A stretch of DNA of 64,000 nt, from NCBI GenBank assembly GCA_027451445.1, contig DAIDJG010000113.1, positions 51,186 to 115,185 on the forward strand, in the 5' to 3' direction. Below are positions 1-9,609 of this stretch, piece by piece. This DNA comes from Singulisphaera sp. (GTDB taxonomy: Bacteria > Planctomycetota > Planctomycetia > Isosphaerales > Isosphaeraceae). The position numbers and the translations under genes are program-made. Below the pieces are notes generated by a model that was not told the DNA's origin, did no database searches, and worked only from the letters and a program-made list of their open reading frames with translations. Each line of letters opens with the position of its first letter. Position 1 is the stretch's first letter.

Positions 1-151
1 GGCTGGGGATCAGTTCTTGCTTACGACCCTGGGGCCGGTCCGGCTGCGTCACGAGCGCAGCGATTGCGAAACCCTGATCGTGGAGATGAAGGAACGTCGG
101 CAACGCAAAGTCGCCCGTGCCGAACATGATGATGCGAGTGGGAGGAGGCAT
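1..151 (-). CDS. fmt: Methionyl-tRNA formyltransferase, N-terminal fragment (runs off the left edge)
   Basis: Reverse strand from the ATG at 151 reads MPPPTRIIMFGTGDFALPTFLHLHDQGFAIAALVTQPDRPQGRKQELIPS, which matches the Fmt N-terminus (MGTPDFAVP...VVTQPDRPxGRG). Not in the ORF track because it is under 60 aa. Directly downstream of def on the same strand. Confidence 0.88.
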   Translation of the reverse strand, partial: MPPPTRIIMFGTGDFALPTFLHLHDQGFAIAALVTQPDRPQGRKQELIPS

Positions 152-177
152 GGTTCGCCGTTCGCGGAAGTCGTGGG

Positions 178-771
178 TTAACCAGCGGCCGGTGCGGGCT
201 GATTCATTGCGTCGAGCTGACGGATGATTTCCGCATCGTTGGGATACTCACCCGATTCCTGCGCTTGCCGGAAGGTTCGCTCGAACTCGCGAAGTTTGCT
301 CGCTGCACTATGACGGGCCAGGGGGCCGAGCATGTCGATGAAGAGCTTGCCGGAGAGATGGTCAGTCTCGTGCTGAAATGCCCGGCTGAAGAGATCCTCG
401 CCGTCGGCGTGAATCTCGTTACCTTGAAGGTCGTACGCCGTCACCTTGATTTTCTTCGCGCGGCGGACGTTCGAGTACAGACCAGGGAAGCTCAGGCAGC
501 CCTCCTCGTTTTCGACGGAGGAGTGACGCTTGACGATCTCCGGATTGATGAAGACCTGCTCCTGGTCCTTCTGCTCCGGGTCGGCCGTCAGGTTCAGGAT
601 GAAAAACCGGTATGGTAATGCGACCTGGTTTGCCGCCAGACCGACCCCGCGCGCCGCGTACATCAGATCAAACATCTCACGCACCCACGAGCGCAATTCA
701 TCATTGATCTCGGTGACAGGGCGCGATTCGTAACGCAAGGCGGGATGGGGATATTGAACGATTCGAAGCAC
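178..771 (-). CDS. def: Peptide deformylase
   Basis: Motifs GVGLAANQV, EEGCLSFPG and QHETDHLSGKLFIDML. The ORF opens at 882, but a GTG at 771 with upstream CGGAG gives the typical N-terminus (M)LRIVQYPHPALR. Confidence 0.95.
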   Translation of the reverse strand: MLRIVQYPHPALRYESRPVTEINDELRSWVREMFDLMYAARGVGLAANQVALPYRFFILNLTADPEQKDQEQVFINPEIVKRHSSVENEEGCLSFPGLYSNVRRAKKIKVTAYDLQGNEIHADGEDLFSRAFQHETDHLSGKLFIDMLGPLARHSAASKLREFERTFRQAQESGEYPNDAEIIRQLDAMNQPAPAAG

Positions 772-933
772 GAGGAAACTCCGAGGGGAAAAGACCTTCC
801 GAGATTTCCCCATTGTAAAGCAAGCCAACCCGATACGCCAAGACAAGGTCCCGGCGGGCTCGAGATTCGGCGACCGAAACACTATGGCTGGAGCCGATGG
901 TGCGCATCCGCTCGCAGTTGAAAGAAATAATAT

Positions 934-991
934 TAACCCGAAGCGCGAGCGAGGGATAATTATATGATGCTCTCGCTCGCGCTTCGGGTTA
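934..991. repeat. Perfect 20-bp inverted repeat (taacccgaagcgcgagcgag / ctcgctcgcgcttcgggtta), 18-nt loop
   Basis: Arms 934-953 and 972-991 are exact reverse complements. Intergenic, between the 1041-1988 gene and def. Confidence 0.9.
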
Positions 992-1040
992 GTATATGAT
1001 GATTGGCCCCGATGTTTGGGCCATTGGGCCGCCAGGGGCG

Positions 1041-1988
1041 TTACCGAATTACCTTTCCGGGAATACCAAGCACCTGAGACGCCGCCAGGCTATCGCCGAA
1101 GGCTTTGAAATCCTTGAAAGTCCACACGACCTTCTTATCGCGAGTCACCTCGAAAAGCTGAGGGTTCGCCCTTCCTGCGTGACAGTTGCCGACGATCAGG
1201 TTGCCGTTCGGCAGGATTTCGACCATCGTCACCCACGCGAGGCGGATGCCGGGTAGTTCATCGTGTTCGAGGGCCCACACGACCTTGCTGTCGGGGTTGA
1301 CCTCGATCACGCGATTGCCGTTCCCCGAGGCGATGACCGTGTTCCCAGTCGGGAGGCGGAATGCTCCATAGACTTCGGTCCCGTGTCCCTCAACGCCATG
1401 ACCGGGGGAGCGGGGGCGTCCCGCGAGGTCGAGGGTGTAGCTCCATACAACCTTGCCCTCGCCGTCGTATTCTCGAACGGTACTGTCACCTTCATGACAC
1501 ACGAGGTAATGTCCGTTGTCGAGCTTGCGGACCAATCGCGTGTCGCGGTGAGCGTCAGGTTTGTCAACCTTCAGCGCGATTGCCTTGACGATCGTGCCGT
1601 CCCGATCGACCTCGATGATTCGGCGATTGCCCGACTCGGCGATCATGGTCAGGCCATTTTCAAGGCGCTGAAACGCGTGGACCTCGACGCGACCGTTGTA
1701 GCCCGCCTTCGGCTTCGATTCATGCCGCCAAACTTCCTTCTTTTCTGGGGTGACCTCGACAATCGTTGTGTCGTTGAGCGGAAAAAGCACATTCCCGTTC
1801 GGCAAGAGCGCGATGTCGTGCGCGGTCGTATGGGTGGGGACTTCCCATTCCACCTGTCCGCTCGCTCCCACGATCGCGACGTGGCCTCGGTCCTGGGCGA
1901 GGACGCGATAAGTGCGAGGCGAGCTATCTTCGCCGAACGCCGCCAGCGGGAACAGCATCAAAACAAACAATGCAAGGGTCGAGCGCAT
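1041..1988 (-). CDS. Secreted beta-propeller (PQQ-like/NHL-type repeat) protein
   Basis: Signal peptide MRSTLALFVLMLFPLAAFGE, then repeats such as ALLPNGNVLF, IEVDRDGTIVKA, REYDGEGKVVWSY, IEVNPDSKVVWAL, FEVTRDKKVVWTF. Confidence 0.8.
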   Translation of the reverse strand: MRSTLALFVLMLFPLAAFGEDSSPRTYRVLAQDRGHVAIVGASGQVEWEVPTHTTAHDIALLPNGNVLFPLNDTTIVEVTPEKKEVWRHESKPKAGYNGRVEVHAFQRLENGLTMIAESGNRRIIEVDRDGTIVKAIALKVDKPDAHRDTRLVRKLDNGHYLVCHEGDSTVREYDGEGKVVWSYTLDLAGRPRSPGHGVEGHGTEVYGAFRLPTGNTVIASGNGNRVIEVNPDSKVVWALEHDELPGIRLAWVTMVEILPNGNLIVGNCHAGRANPQLFEVTRDKKVVWTFKDFKAFGDSLAASQVLGIPGKVIR

Positions 1989-2034
1989 GACCTGCTCTCA
2001 GGTTCCATTGGGTGGGATCAAGACTCGGGTTCGT

Positions 2035-3525
2035 TTACGCGATCAGTTTCTCGATGGGCTCGGCCCCTTCGACGCCGACGAGCTTCTGGTCGAGGCCGTT
2101 GTAGAAGTAGCTCAGTCGGTTGGGGTCGACGCCGAGCTGGTTGAGCACGGTGGCGTGGAGGTTCTTGACGTGCAAGCGGTCGGTCATGGCGTTGCCGCCG
2201 AGTTCGTCGGTTTCGCCCACGCTCACGCCGCCTTTGATCCCGCCGCCGGCGAGCCACATCGTGAAGCCATAGGCGTTGTGATCACGGCCGGTCCCCTTGG
2301 CGTATTCGGCGGTGGGCTGGCGGCCGAATTCGCCGCCCCAGATGACTAGCGTCTCATTGAGGAGACCGCGCCGCTTGAGGTCTGTCAGCAGGCCAGCGAT
2401 CGGTTTGTCGGTTCGACCGGCATGGTAGGTGTGGTTCTGAACCAGGTCGCCGTGCGCGTCCCAGTTGCTGTCGTTGTGTGCCCCGCCTGCGTAGAGCTGC
2501 ACGAAACGGACACCACGCTCGACCAATCGACGAGCGAGGAGACAACGACGGCCGAAGTCCTGGGTCTTCGGGTCATCGATCCCGTAGAGCGCCTGTGTTT
2601 CGGCCGATTCCTGGCCAAGGTCCACTGCTGCGGGAGCGTGCCGTTGCATCGAAAAAGCCATCTCATAGCTGGCAACGCGCGCTGCGAGGTTACTGTTATC
2701 CGCGCGAGGCGCAAGATGTTCCTCGTTAAAGCTCCGCAGCGCATCAAGCGCCCGGCGTTGCATTGGCTCGCTCATTCCAGTCGGCCGTTTCAGGTCAAGA
2801 ACGGGGTCGCCCGCCGAGCGGAGGATCGTCCCCTGATAGCTCGCCGGCATGTATCCGCTCGACCAGTTCTTGGCGCCGCTAATTGGTCCGCCCGTGGGGT
2901 CGAGCATGACGACAAAGCCCGGCAAATCCTCATTCACGCTCCCCAGACCATAGTTAACCCATGATCCCAGGCAAGGGCTGCCGGAAAGCAGCTTGCCCGT
3001 ATTCATCTGAAGCATGGCCGAGCCGTGAATCGGCGAATCGGCGGTCATCGAATGGATGAACGCGATGTCGTCGACATTCTTCGCCAGGTGAGGGAAGAGC
3101 TCGCTGACCCACTTTCCGGAGTCGCCGTACTGGTGGAACTGCCACTTCGGGCCCACGACGCGGCCTTCGTTCTTCTTGCCGCCGCGGCCGAATGTTTTGA
3201 TCGGGATGGTCTGGCCATCCAGGCCGTACAGCTTCGGCTTGTAGTCGAACGTGTCGACGTGGCTCGGACCGCCGTACATGAACAAAAAAATGACGCTCTT
3301 CGCCTTGGGCGTGAAGTGAGGCTTCTTCGGCGCCAGTGGGTTGGCAAACGTGCCGGCAGTCTCGGCAGCGCCCGCGCGTTGTCCGAAGAATCCGTCTTGC
3401 GACAGCAATCCCGTGAGTGCCAGTCCGGTGAACCCTGCACCGGCTTCCCAGAGAAACTCGCGTCGAGTTCTGCGGCAGAAATCTCTGCCGTTCGTGTTCG
3501 TTATCGAGTCGGTCATTCGCTTCAC
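2035..3525 (-). CDS. DUF1501 domain-containing protein with Tat-type signal
   Basis: Twin-Arg signal RRTRREFLWEAGAGFTGLALTGLL; SVIFLFMYGGPSHVDTFDYKP and VIWGGEFGRQPTAEY...GRDHN typical of DUF1501. Adjacent to a PSD1 gene. Confidence 0.93.
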   Translation of the reverse strand: MKRMTDSITNTNGRDFCRRTRREFLWEAGAGFTGLALTGLLSQDGFFGQRAGAAETAGTFANPLAPKKPHFTPKAKSVIFLFMYGGPSHVDTFDYKPKLYGLDGQTIPIKTFGRGGKKNEGRVVGPKWQFHQYGDSGKWVSELFPHLAKNVDDIAFIHSMTADSPIHGSAMLQMNTGKLLSGSPCLGSWVNYGLGSVNEDLPGFVVMLDPTGGPISGAKNWSSGYMPASYQGTILRSAGDPVLDLKRPTGMSEPMQRRALDALRSFNEEHLAPRADNSNLAARVASYEMAFSMQRHAPAAVDLGQESAETQALYGIDDPKTQDFGRRCLLARRLVERGVRFVQLYAGGAHNDSNWDAHGDLVQNHTYHAGRTDKPIAGLLTDLKRRGLLNETLVIWGGEFGRQPTAEYAKGTGRDHNAYGFTMWLAGGGIKGGVSVGETDELGGNAMTDRLHVKNLHATVLNQLGVDPNRLSYFYNGLDQKLVGVEGAEPIEKLIA

Positions 3526-3528
3526 CTT

Positions 3529-6471
3529 TCAGTCGAGATACACGAACTCGTTGAGGTTCAACGCGACGAGACAGAACGACTTGAGAGCCGCCTCGGCACT
3601 CGCGCCATCCTGCGTTCGGAACGATTGGAGCAAATCCACCCCGCGCTGAATCTCCGAGGCCGACGGTTGCCGCGTGGTGACCAGCTTCAAAGCCAGTTCC
3701 ACTTGCTTCGTCACGTCGTCACCGGCCTCTCGTCGGAGTCTCTCGGCAAGGATGCCCGCCTGCTCGTTCAAGAACGCACCGTTCAGCATGCCGAGGGCCT
3801 GTGTCGGCTGCGTCGTGCTGAATCGGACCGGTGTCGAGCGATCCGTCTCTGCCAGGTCAAATGCGTCCAGGATCGGGGTGACCAGCGACCGCTTGACGTG
3901 GATGTAGATACTGCGCCGCGCCTGTTCCGCGGGGGGCGACTTTCCCCACCCCTTCCCGGGTATCGACTGCCCGGCCATAACCTCCGCGGGAATGTCAACG
4001 TACACGCCCGGCCCGTACTTCTTCAGGTTCAGAGTGCCGGTGACGGCGAGCACCGAGTCGCGAATTTCCTCGGCATTCAAGCGCCGCATGTCGAAACGCC
4101 AGAAGAGATCGTTCGCGGGGTCCTTGGCGAGCGCCTCGGGGTTTCCATGCGACGACATCTTGTACGCATTTGAGGTCATGATCGTGCGATGAAGCGCCTT
4201 GAGCTTCCAGCCGCCGCGGATCAGCTCGCTCGCGAGCCAGTCGAGCAGTTCGGGGTGCGTGGGCTTGTCGCCCTGGAGTCCGAAATTGTTGGGCGAACGG
4301 ACGATCCCTCGCCCGAAATGATGCTGCCAGACCCGATTGGCGATGACTCTGGCCGTCAAGGGGTTGCTCGGCGACGCGATCCAGTCGGCAAGCGCCCGGC
4401 GGCGGCCGCTCGTCTTGGCGCTGGGGTCGGGTGTCGGGATGACGGGAGCCTGGTCGCCGAGGACCTCGAGGAATCCCGGCGTAACTTTTTCGCCGGGGAC
4501 ATGAGGATTCCCTCGCAGCATAACGAACGTGTCCGGGGCATTGGGCCCATGTTCCGTGATGCACAACGCCTTCTCGGCGGGCACCTCGTGATCCAGGAGC
4601 CTTTGAAGCTCCCGGCGCAGTTTGCGATAGCGCTCGAACCGGTCGGCGCTTAGGATCGTGGCCCCCTCGTGCAAAATGACCTCGGCGAGACTCGCCTCCC
4701 GCTTCTCAACCGGCTTGTCCTGCCCGGAGAGCCTTCGCGAACTAAACTCAGGCCCGGACCAGGAAACCACCAGCCCGAGGCCTGCGGTACACTGAAAATA
4801 ATCGAGGCGGATCGGCACGCGCCCCTGCGCGAGTTGAATCTTGCCGACCTTGGGCTGCCCGACGCCGTGGATGCCATCGTAGAAGGCGACGACGTTACCG
4901 CCCACGGTCAGCCGGGAGCCGTCGTCGGAGTCGAGAGAGAACGTGTACTCACCGTCCTTGGGCACGATGAGCGTGCCCTCGAAGACGAATCCGAAAGCGT
5001 CGTCACGCGTGCGCGGACTGAGGTCGAACAGCCCCTTGGGGAGGACACCCGTGTCCTCGGGCTTGAGCGCATCGAAGTCCGGAAGTTGGTTCCAGGTGTC
5101 GCGGTAGAACCGGTAGTGCAACTCTTCGATGTCAGGCTGGCGCGTTTTCTCGATGCGTCTTTGCTCTCGGAACTCGTTTTCGATTTCGCTCAGGTCGGCC
5201 TGGATCTCGATGCGTTTCCGGTCCCTTTCGCGCACGGCGGTTTCGTAAGACGCTTGAGAATTCGGGCCGGTATCGAGCAGCACCTCGTCGGTGGGTCCGC
5301 CATTGCGGAAGTGGTTGATGTTTTGGAAGAAAGCGAGGAGTTTGTAGTAGTCTTTCTGCGGAATCGGGTCGAGCTTGTGGTCGTGGCAACGGGCGCAGTC
5401 GATAGTCAGCCCGAGGAAGACCTGGCCCGTGGTGGCGAGGATGTCGTCGAGCGCGTCATAGCGCGCCTGATCGCGGTCGCTCGGCTCATCGTCCCAGATT
5501 CCGAGCCGGTAATAGCCGGTGGCGATCCACGCGTCGTTGTCACGGTCGGGAAGTTCGTCACCAGCGAGTTGCTCGCGAATGAAGCGATCGAAGGGCTTGT
5601 CGTCGTTGAACGCGCGGATGACGTAATCACGATAGCGCCAGGCGTTGGGCTTGGGGTTATCGCGCTCGTAGCTGTTGGTTTCGGCGAAGCGCACCAGGTC
5701 GAGCCAGTGCCTTGCCCACTTCTCGCCGTACTGGGGCGAGTCGAGGAGGCGGTCGATCAATCGTTCGTAGGCGTCCGGGGTTTGATCGACCAGAAATGCC
5801 TCAACCTCTTTGGGCGAAGGCGGAAGTCCGGTCAGGTCGTACGTCGCGCGGCGGATCAGTTCGCGCCGGGAGGCCTCGGGATTGGCGTGCAAGCCTTTCG
5901 TAGTCAGACGCTCGAGAATGTATGCGTCGATAGGGTGGATCTGTTCCGACGCATTCGCCACCTTCGGCTTGGCTGGTACCGTGAGCGGAACGAACGCCCA
6001 GTGCGAGCGATCCTTCTCAGAGATCTGAAACGGGCCTCTCCGAGTTGGCGCCGGGGCGGACTCATCGCCGCCGGGCCAGGGGACACCCATCTGGACCCAT
6101 CGCGTCAGCGTCTCGATCTTCTCCTTTGGCAGCTTGCCCGAAGGCGGCATCTCCGGCCCTTTGTAGGTGATGGCTTCGATCAGGAGGCTTTCGTCCGGCT
6201 TGCCGGGAACGACGGCGGGGCCGGTGTCCCCCCCTGCGAGCACTGCGGAACGGGAATCGAGCCGCAGTCCGGCCTTCGGCTTCTTCGGACCGTGGCACTT
6301 CGCGCAGTGTTCGACGAGCAGAGGACGGACCTCCGACTCGAAGAATCGCACCTGTTCCGGGCTTGGAGGGGCGTCTTGTGCAAATCCCGGCATCTGCGCC
6401 GCGCTGAGAGTGACCAGGGCGAAGACGACCGTGACATATTCAAAACGCGGCATGGGACCACCGTCGAGCAA
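3529..6471 (-). CDS. PSD1 and planctomycete cytochrome C domain protein (DUF1549/DUF1553) with PA14 insertion
   Basis: CAKCHGPKKPKAGLRLDSR, CARCHDHKLDPIPQKDYY, RVIANRVWQHHFGRGIVRSPNNFG, and a PA14-like stretch GEYTFSLDSDDGSRLTVGG...RVPIRLDYFQCTAGLGLVVSWSGP. Confidence 0.93.
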   Translation of the reverse strand: MLDGGPMPRFEYVTVVFALVTLSAAQMPGFAQDAPPSPEQVRFFESEVRPLLVEHCAKCHGPKKPKAGLRLDSRSAVLAGGDTGPAVVPGKPDESLLIEAITYKGPEMPPSGKLPKEKIETLTRWVQMGVPWPGGDESAPAPTRRGPFQISEKDRSHWAFVPLTVPAKPKVANASEQIHPIDAYILERLTTKGLHANPEASRRELIRRATYDLTGLPPSPKEVEAFLVDQTPDAYERLIDRLLDSPQYGEKWARHWLDLVRFAETNSYERDNPKPNAWRYRDYVIRAFNDDKPFDRFIREQLAGDELPDRDNDAWIATGYYRLGIWDDEPSDRDQARYDALDDILATTGQVFLGLTIDCARCHDHKLDPIPQKDYYKLLAFFQNINHFRNGGPTDEVLLDTGPNSQASYETAVRERDRKRIEIQADLSEIENEFREQRRIEKTRQPDIEELHYRFYRDTWNQLPDFDALKPEDTGVLPKGLFDLSPRTRDDAFGFVFEGTLIVPKDGEYTFSLDSDDGSRLTVGGNVVAFYDGIHGVGQPKVGKIQLAQGRVPIRLDYFQCTAGLGLVVSWSGPEFSSRRLSGQDKPVEKREASLAEVILHEGATILSADRFERYRKLRRELQRLLDHEVPAEKALCITEHGPNAPDTFVMLRGNPHVPGEKVTPGFLEVLGDQAPVIPTPDPSAKTSGRRRALADWIASPSNPLTARVIANRVWQHHFGRGIVRSPNNFGLQGDKPTHPELLDWLASELIRGGWKLKALHRTIMTSNAYKMSSHGNPEALAKDPANDLFWRFDMRRLNAEEIRDSVLAVTGTLNLKKYGPGVYVDIPAEVMAGQSIPGKGWGKSPPAEQARRSIYIHVKRSLVTPILDAFDLAETDRSTPVRFSTTQPTQALGMLNGAFLNEQAGILAERLRREAGDDVTKQVELALKLVTTRQPSASEIQRGVDLLQSFRTQDGASAEAALKSFCLVALNLNEFVYLD

Positions 6472-6718
6472 AGGATCGTTACGGAGACGTAATCAGGCGG
6501 GAGAACCGGGCGGGCGCTGGGAAGCGGAATCTTCACAGGGGAGATCCGTCCCTCCTCAAGCATACTCCGTGCCACGAGCAGCGCACAGTCCCTCAAGCAG
6601 GGTTTCACAAGGTGAATTCCCCGTTACGATGCGGTGCGCCGCAGATCCTGCGCAACGAAATTCCAATGTCGGTTAGAGTCGAAACTCGCTTCTACGCCCT
6701 CGTTGGATTGCGTCTGCT

Positions 6719-6767
6719 GTTACATTATTGTAACCTGAATGGAGCATCAAGGTGACAATAAGGTAAC
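6719..6767. promoter_or_regulatory. Two operator-like inverted repeats, gttaca-N4-tgtaac (6719-6734) and gtgaca-N4-ggtaac (6752-6767)
   Basis: Two related 16-bp dyads spaced 33 bp centre to centre, just upstream of the sigma-54 activator gene. Confidence 0.5.
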
Positions 6768-6792
6768 ACTCGATCGCAGTGTACGGGAGCTC

Positions 6793-8586
6793 ATGGATTC
6801 CGCGTCGTCCGACTTGCTCTGGCGGAATGGCCGTGCGACCGAACCCTTGCTTGGTGCGATCGCTGACTCGGGGCAACTCGCCCGGCTTGCCGCGAGAGAG
6901 GGAGTCGATTTCTTGCTCGCGCTGAGCGCGGGAGTCTACCGTGCTTTGGGCGTGTCGGCCCTGGCCGCGTGCCTTCCCTATCGCAACAGCAATGATCTTA
7001 TGGAGGCACACCTGCGGGAGAGCGTGCTTCCGAGCGCGGGGGAAACGCTGGTAATTGCTGGTGTGATGGCGTCGGATCCCACGTGCTCCGTCAGGGAACG
7101 CCTCGACCGACTCAAGTCGTGGGGTGTACGGGGCGTGACCAACTATCCTACAGTCACACTCCTTGACGGCATGATGCGGAACGTGTTCGAGAGCGAGGGC
7201 TGCACGGTCGATGCTGAAATCGCGCTCCTGACGCAGGCGCGCCAATGCGGGCTCGACGCGGTGGCATTCACGGGCACCGACCCGGACGTCGCGGTCCGTT
7301 TTGCCGCGTGTGGAGTGAACGCCCTGATCGTCAGTCCTGGGCAGACGCGGCAGTTCGACGACATTCACGAGCGCAGAGACCGGCTTCAGCAAGCGATTCG
7401 CGAGCTCAACGTGGCGCTGAAGGCCGTCCGCAGCAAGCATCCGACGTTGCCTTGTCTGGTATTCGGCGGACCCATTAGCCTGCCCGAGGATCTGGAGCTG
7501 GTGTATCGCCAGACCAGTTTCGACGGCTTCGTCGGCGGCTCCGTCTTCGGACGCTACCCGGTCGAGTCGAGCGTGATGTCGACGTTTCGGCGGTTCAAGA
7601 GTGTCCGAATCCCTTCGGCAGATCCGGGCGAGGCCGGGCTCGGGCCGATGATTGGCTCGACGGACATCATGAGGCGCCTGTTCGGGCTGATCCGACGGGT
7701 CGCGACGTGCGACCTCAACGTTTGCATCGAGGGCGAATCGGGCGTTGGCAAGGAACTGGTTGCAACGCACATCCATCAGCTCAGCGGCCGGTCGCATGGC
7801 ACACTCGTGACGCTCAATTGCGGGGCCATCCCCGATTCGCTTCTGGAGAGCGAGCTCTTCGGCCACGAGCGCGGGGCGTTCACGGGAGCAGACCACCGCC
7901 GGCTAGGCAAGTTCGAGCTGGCGCATCAGGGAACGCTATTCCTTGATGAGGTCGGCGACCTCAGTCCGAGGGGCCAGGTCGCGCTCTTGCGCGCGATCCA
8001 GCAACGCGAGATCACGCGCGTGGGCGGCGATCGCTCGATCGCCGTGAACGTGCGCGTGCTGGCGGCCTCGAATCAGCCTCTCGCAGCGCTGGTGGAGCAG
8101 GGGAAGTTTCGGGCGGATCTCTACTACCGCCTCAACAACGTCGCCCTGACGGTCCCCCCGTTACGCGATCGGCTTGACGACATCCCCGCGCTTCTCGTGC
8201 CCATACTGGCGACGTTGCGCGTGCAGATGGGGCGGGCGTTTCTCGATGTCTCCCCTCAGTTTCGCGAGCGGCTTCGGCAGCACTGGTGGCCGGGCAACCT
8301 GCGCGAGCTCCAGCACGTGATCGCGCAGGCGGCTCTTCTCGAGGACGAGCCACTGCTCAAGGGTAAACACTTCGTTGCCATCGCGGCGCCCGCGAAGAAG
8401 TTTGCGGGGGCGCCGGTCGCTTCCTTAGCTGAGGCGATTGCGGGACGCCTGAAGACGGAACGCCGAGAGCAGGTCCAACAGGCTCTTCACGCCGCAAAAG
8501 GGAACAAGAGCCGCGCTGCGGAGCTCCTGGGTGTGAGCCGTAAGACGCTCTACGCCTGGTTGCACGAGTGGGATGTCGTCGAATGA
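6793..8586 (+). CDS. Sigma-54-dependent transcriptional activator with N-terminal TIM-barrel signal-transduction (PEP-hydrolase-like) domain and C-terminal Fis-type HTH
   Basis: GESGVGKE, ESELFGHERGAFTGAD, GTLFLDEVGDL, LRDRLDDIPAL, WPGNLRELQHV; HTH AAKGNKSRAAELLGVSRKTLYAWL; N-terminus DFLLALSAGVYRALG...VSPGQTRQFDDI matches the TIM-br_sig_trns family. ORF opens at 6739; ATG at 6793 has a GGGAG RBS. Confidence 0.9.
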   Translation: MDSASSDLLWRNGRATEPLLGAIADSGQLARLAAREGVDFLLALSAGVYRALGVSALAACLPYRNSNDLMEAHLRESVLPSAGETLVIAGVMASDPTCSVRERLDRLKSWGVRGVTNYPTVTLLDGMMRNVFESEGCTVDAEIALLTQARQCGLDAVAFTGTDPDVAVRFAACGVNALIVSPGQTRQFDDIHERRDRLQQAIRELNVALKAVRSKHPTLPCLVFGGPISLPEDLELVYRQTSFDGFVGGSVFGRYPVESSVMSTFRRFKSVRIPSADPGEAGLGPMIGSTDIMRRLFGLIRRVATCDLNVCIEGESGVGKELVATHIHQLSGRSHGTLVTLNCGAIPDSLLESELFGHERGAFTGADHRRLGKFELAHQGTLFLDEVGDLSPRGQVALLRAIQQREITRVGGDRSIAVNVRVLAASNQPLAALVEQGKFRADLYYRLNNVALTVPPLRDRLDDIPALLVPILATLRVQMGRAFLDVSPQFRERLRQHWWPGNLRELQHVIAQAALLEDEPLLKGKHFVAIAAPAKKFAGAPVASLAEAIAGRLKTERREQVQQALHAAKGNKSRAAELLGVSRKTLYAWLHEWDVVE

Positions 8587-8672
8587 CCTGATGGGGCTCG
8601 ACGTAACCTCACTCCTCATCCCGCGTCCGGAGCCCGGCGATACGCGACACCCCATGTGACCCGGATTGCCGG

Positions 8673-9524
8673 CTATTGCTGGACGATTTCACTGCCGTCC
8701 GGAGCCAGACCGGGAATGTTTGCACGAGCACTGGACGCGGTGTACGAGGAATCCGGGGCGTAACGAACCACTGGGCCTTCCCACGCCGTTTTGCCATCGA
8801 TGGACAATTCAATGATCTGCGCTCCGCCCAGCCGGCCGGCCGCGTAACTCCATTGCTTGCCATCAGACTCGAGGAACAGTGCCACTTCGGGATTGGTGCC
8901 GAACGTGGCGATGAAGATAGCTCCGTCGGCACGATCGGCGGTTGAAGGCGCGTAGCGGTCGACTGGTTGCGGCAGCAGGCGCAGCGCGCACGTCTCGCCC
9001 CGAACCACCTCTTTCCCGCTGAAGCGTTGAACGATCGCACGCATCTGACCTAGGCGTCGTGCAGCCGTATCGTGGGGACGCGGAGCATCCGACACGGGTT
9101 TGAATTCCAACGCGGTTCCCGCGGGCATCCAGCCAAAGTCGCCTCCGGTGACAACGAATCTGGCAGGAGTCAGGGAGAGATACTCGTAAACGATCCGAGG
9201 CCCGTCGAAGTCTCGACGACGCAATTCCGTGGTGATGATGGCTCGGGGCCTGCCCGTATCTCCCAGTTTCCAAACCGCGGCTGCGACGTACTGCCTTGCG
9301 GGGTCGGTGTAGCGGAAGATCGGCTTCTCCGAGAACTTCTTCGGAAATCCGTCTTCGCCGGAGCTCACCTGTGCGCTGGCTACCCGCTTCTGCATCAGCG
9401 CGAATCGCCTCGTTGTGAGCTGGTCGTCCTTTGTCTTTGCGGGATTGTCGTCTTGCGCGAATCCCAGGCTGGTCAAACACATCAGGGCCACCGCGAGGCG
9501 TCGATCGAATAGGCGGCACTTCAT
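8673..9524 (-). CDS. Secreted protein of unknown function, paralogue 1 of 3
   Basis: Signal peptide MKCRLFDRRLAVALMCLTSLGFAQ; shares LRLLPQPxxRY...DGAIF...GTxPEVxLxxE with the ORFs at 20894 and 21840. Confidence 0.75.
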   Translation of the reverse strand: MKCRLFDRRLAVALMCLTSLGFAQDDNPAKTKDDQLTTRRFALMQKRVASAQVSSGEDGFPKKFSEKPIFRYTDPARQYVAAAVWKLGDTGRPRAIITTELRRRDFDGPRIVYEYLSLTPARFVVTGGDFGWMPAGTALEFKPVSDAPRPHDTAARRLGQMRAIVQRFSGKEVVRGETCALRLLPQPVDRYAPSTADRADGAIFIATFGTNPEVALFLESDGKQWSYAAGRLGGAQIIELSIDGKTAWEGPVVRYAPDSSYTASSARANIPGLAPDGSEIVQQ

Positions 9525-9609
9525 GCTGTGGACTCCCCGTAGGGTTTTAATGACGCGGTCAAACCATACCCCAGTGTTTCTTAACGGAGGTGCGTGGCCG
9601 AGACGGCCG

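Noticed and set aside
4669-6492. 607-aa antisense ORF over the PSD1 gene
   Set aside because: Shadow ORF; composition is typical of a reverse-strand reading of a coding frame and the sense gene is clear.
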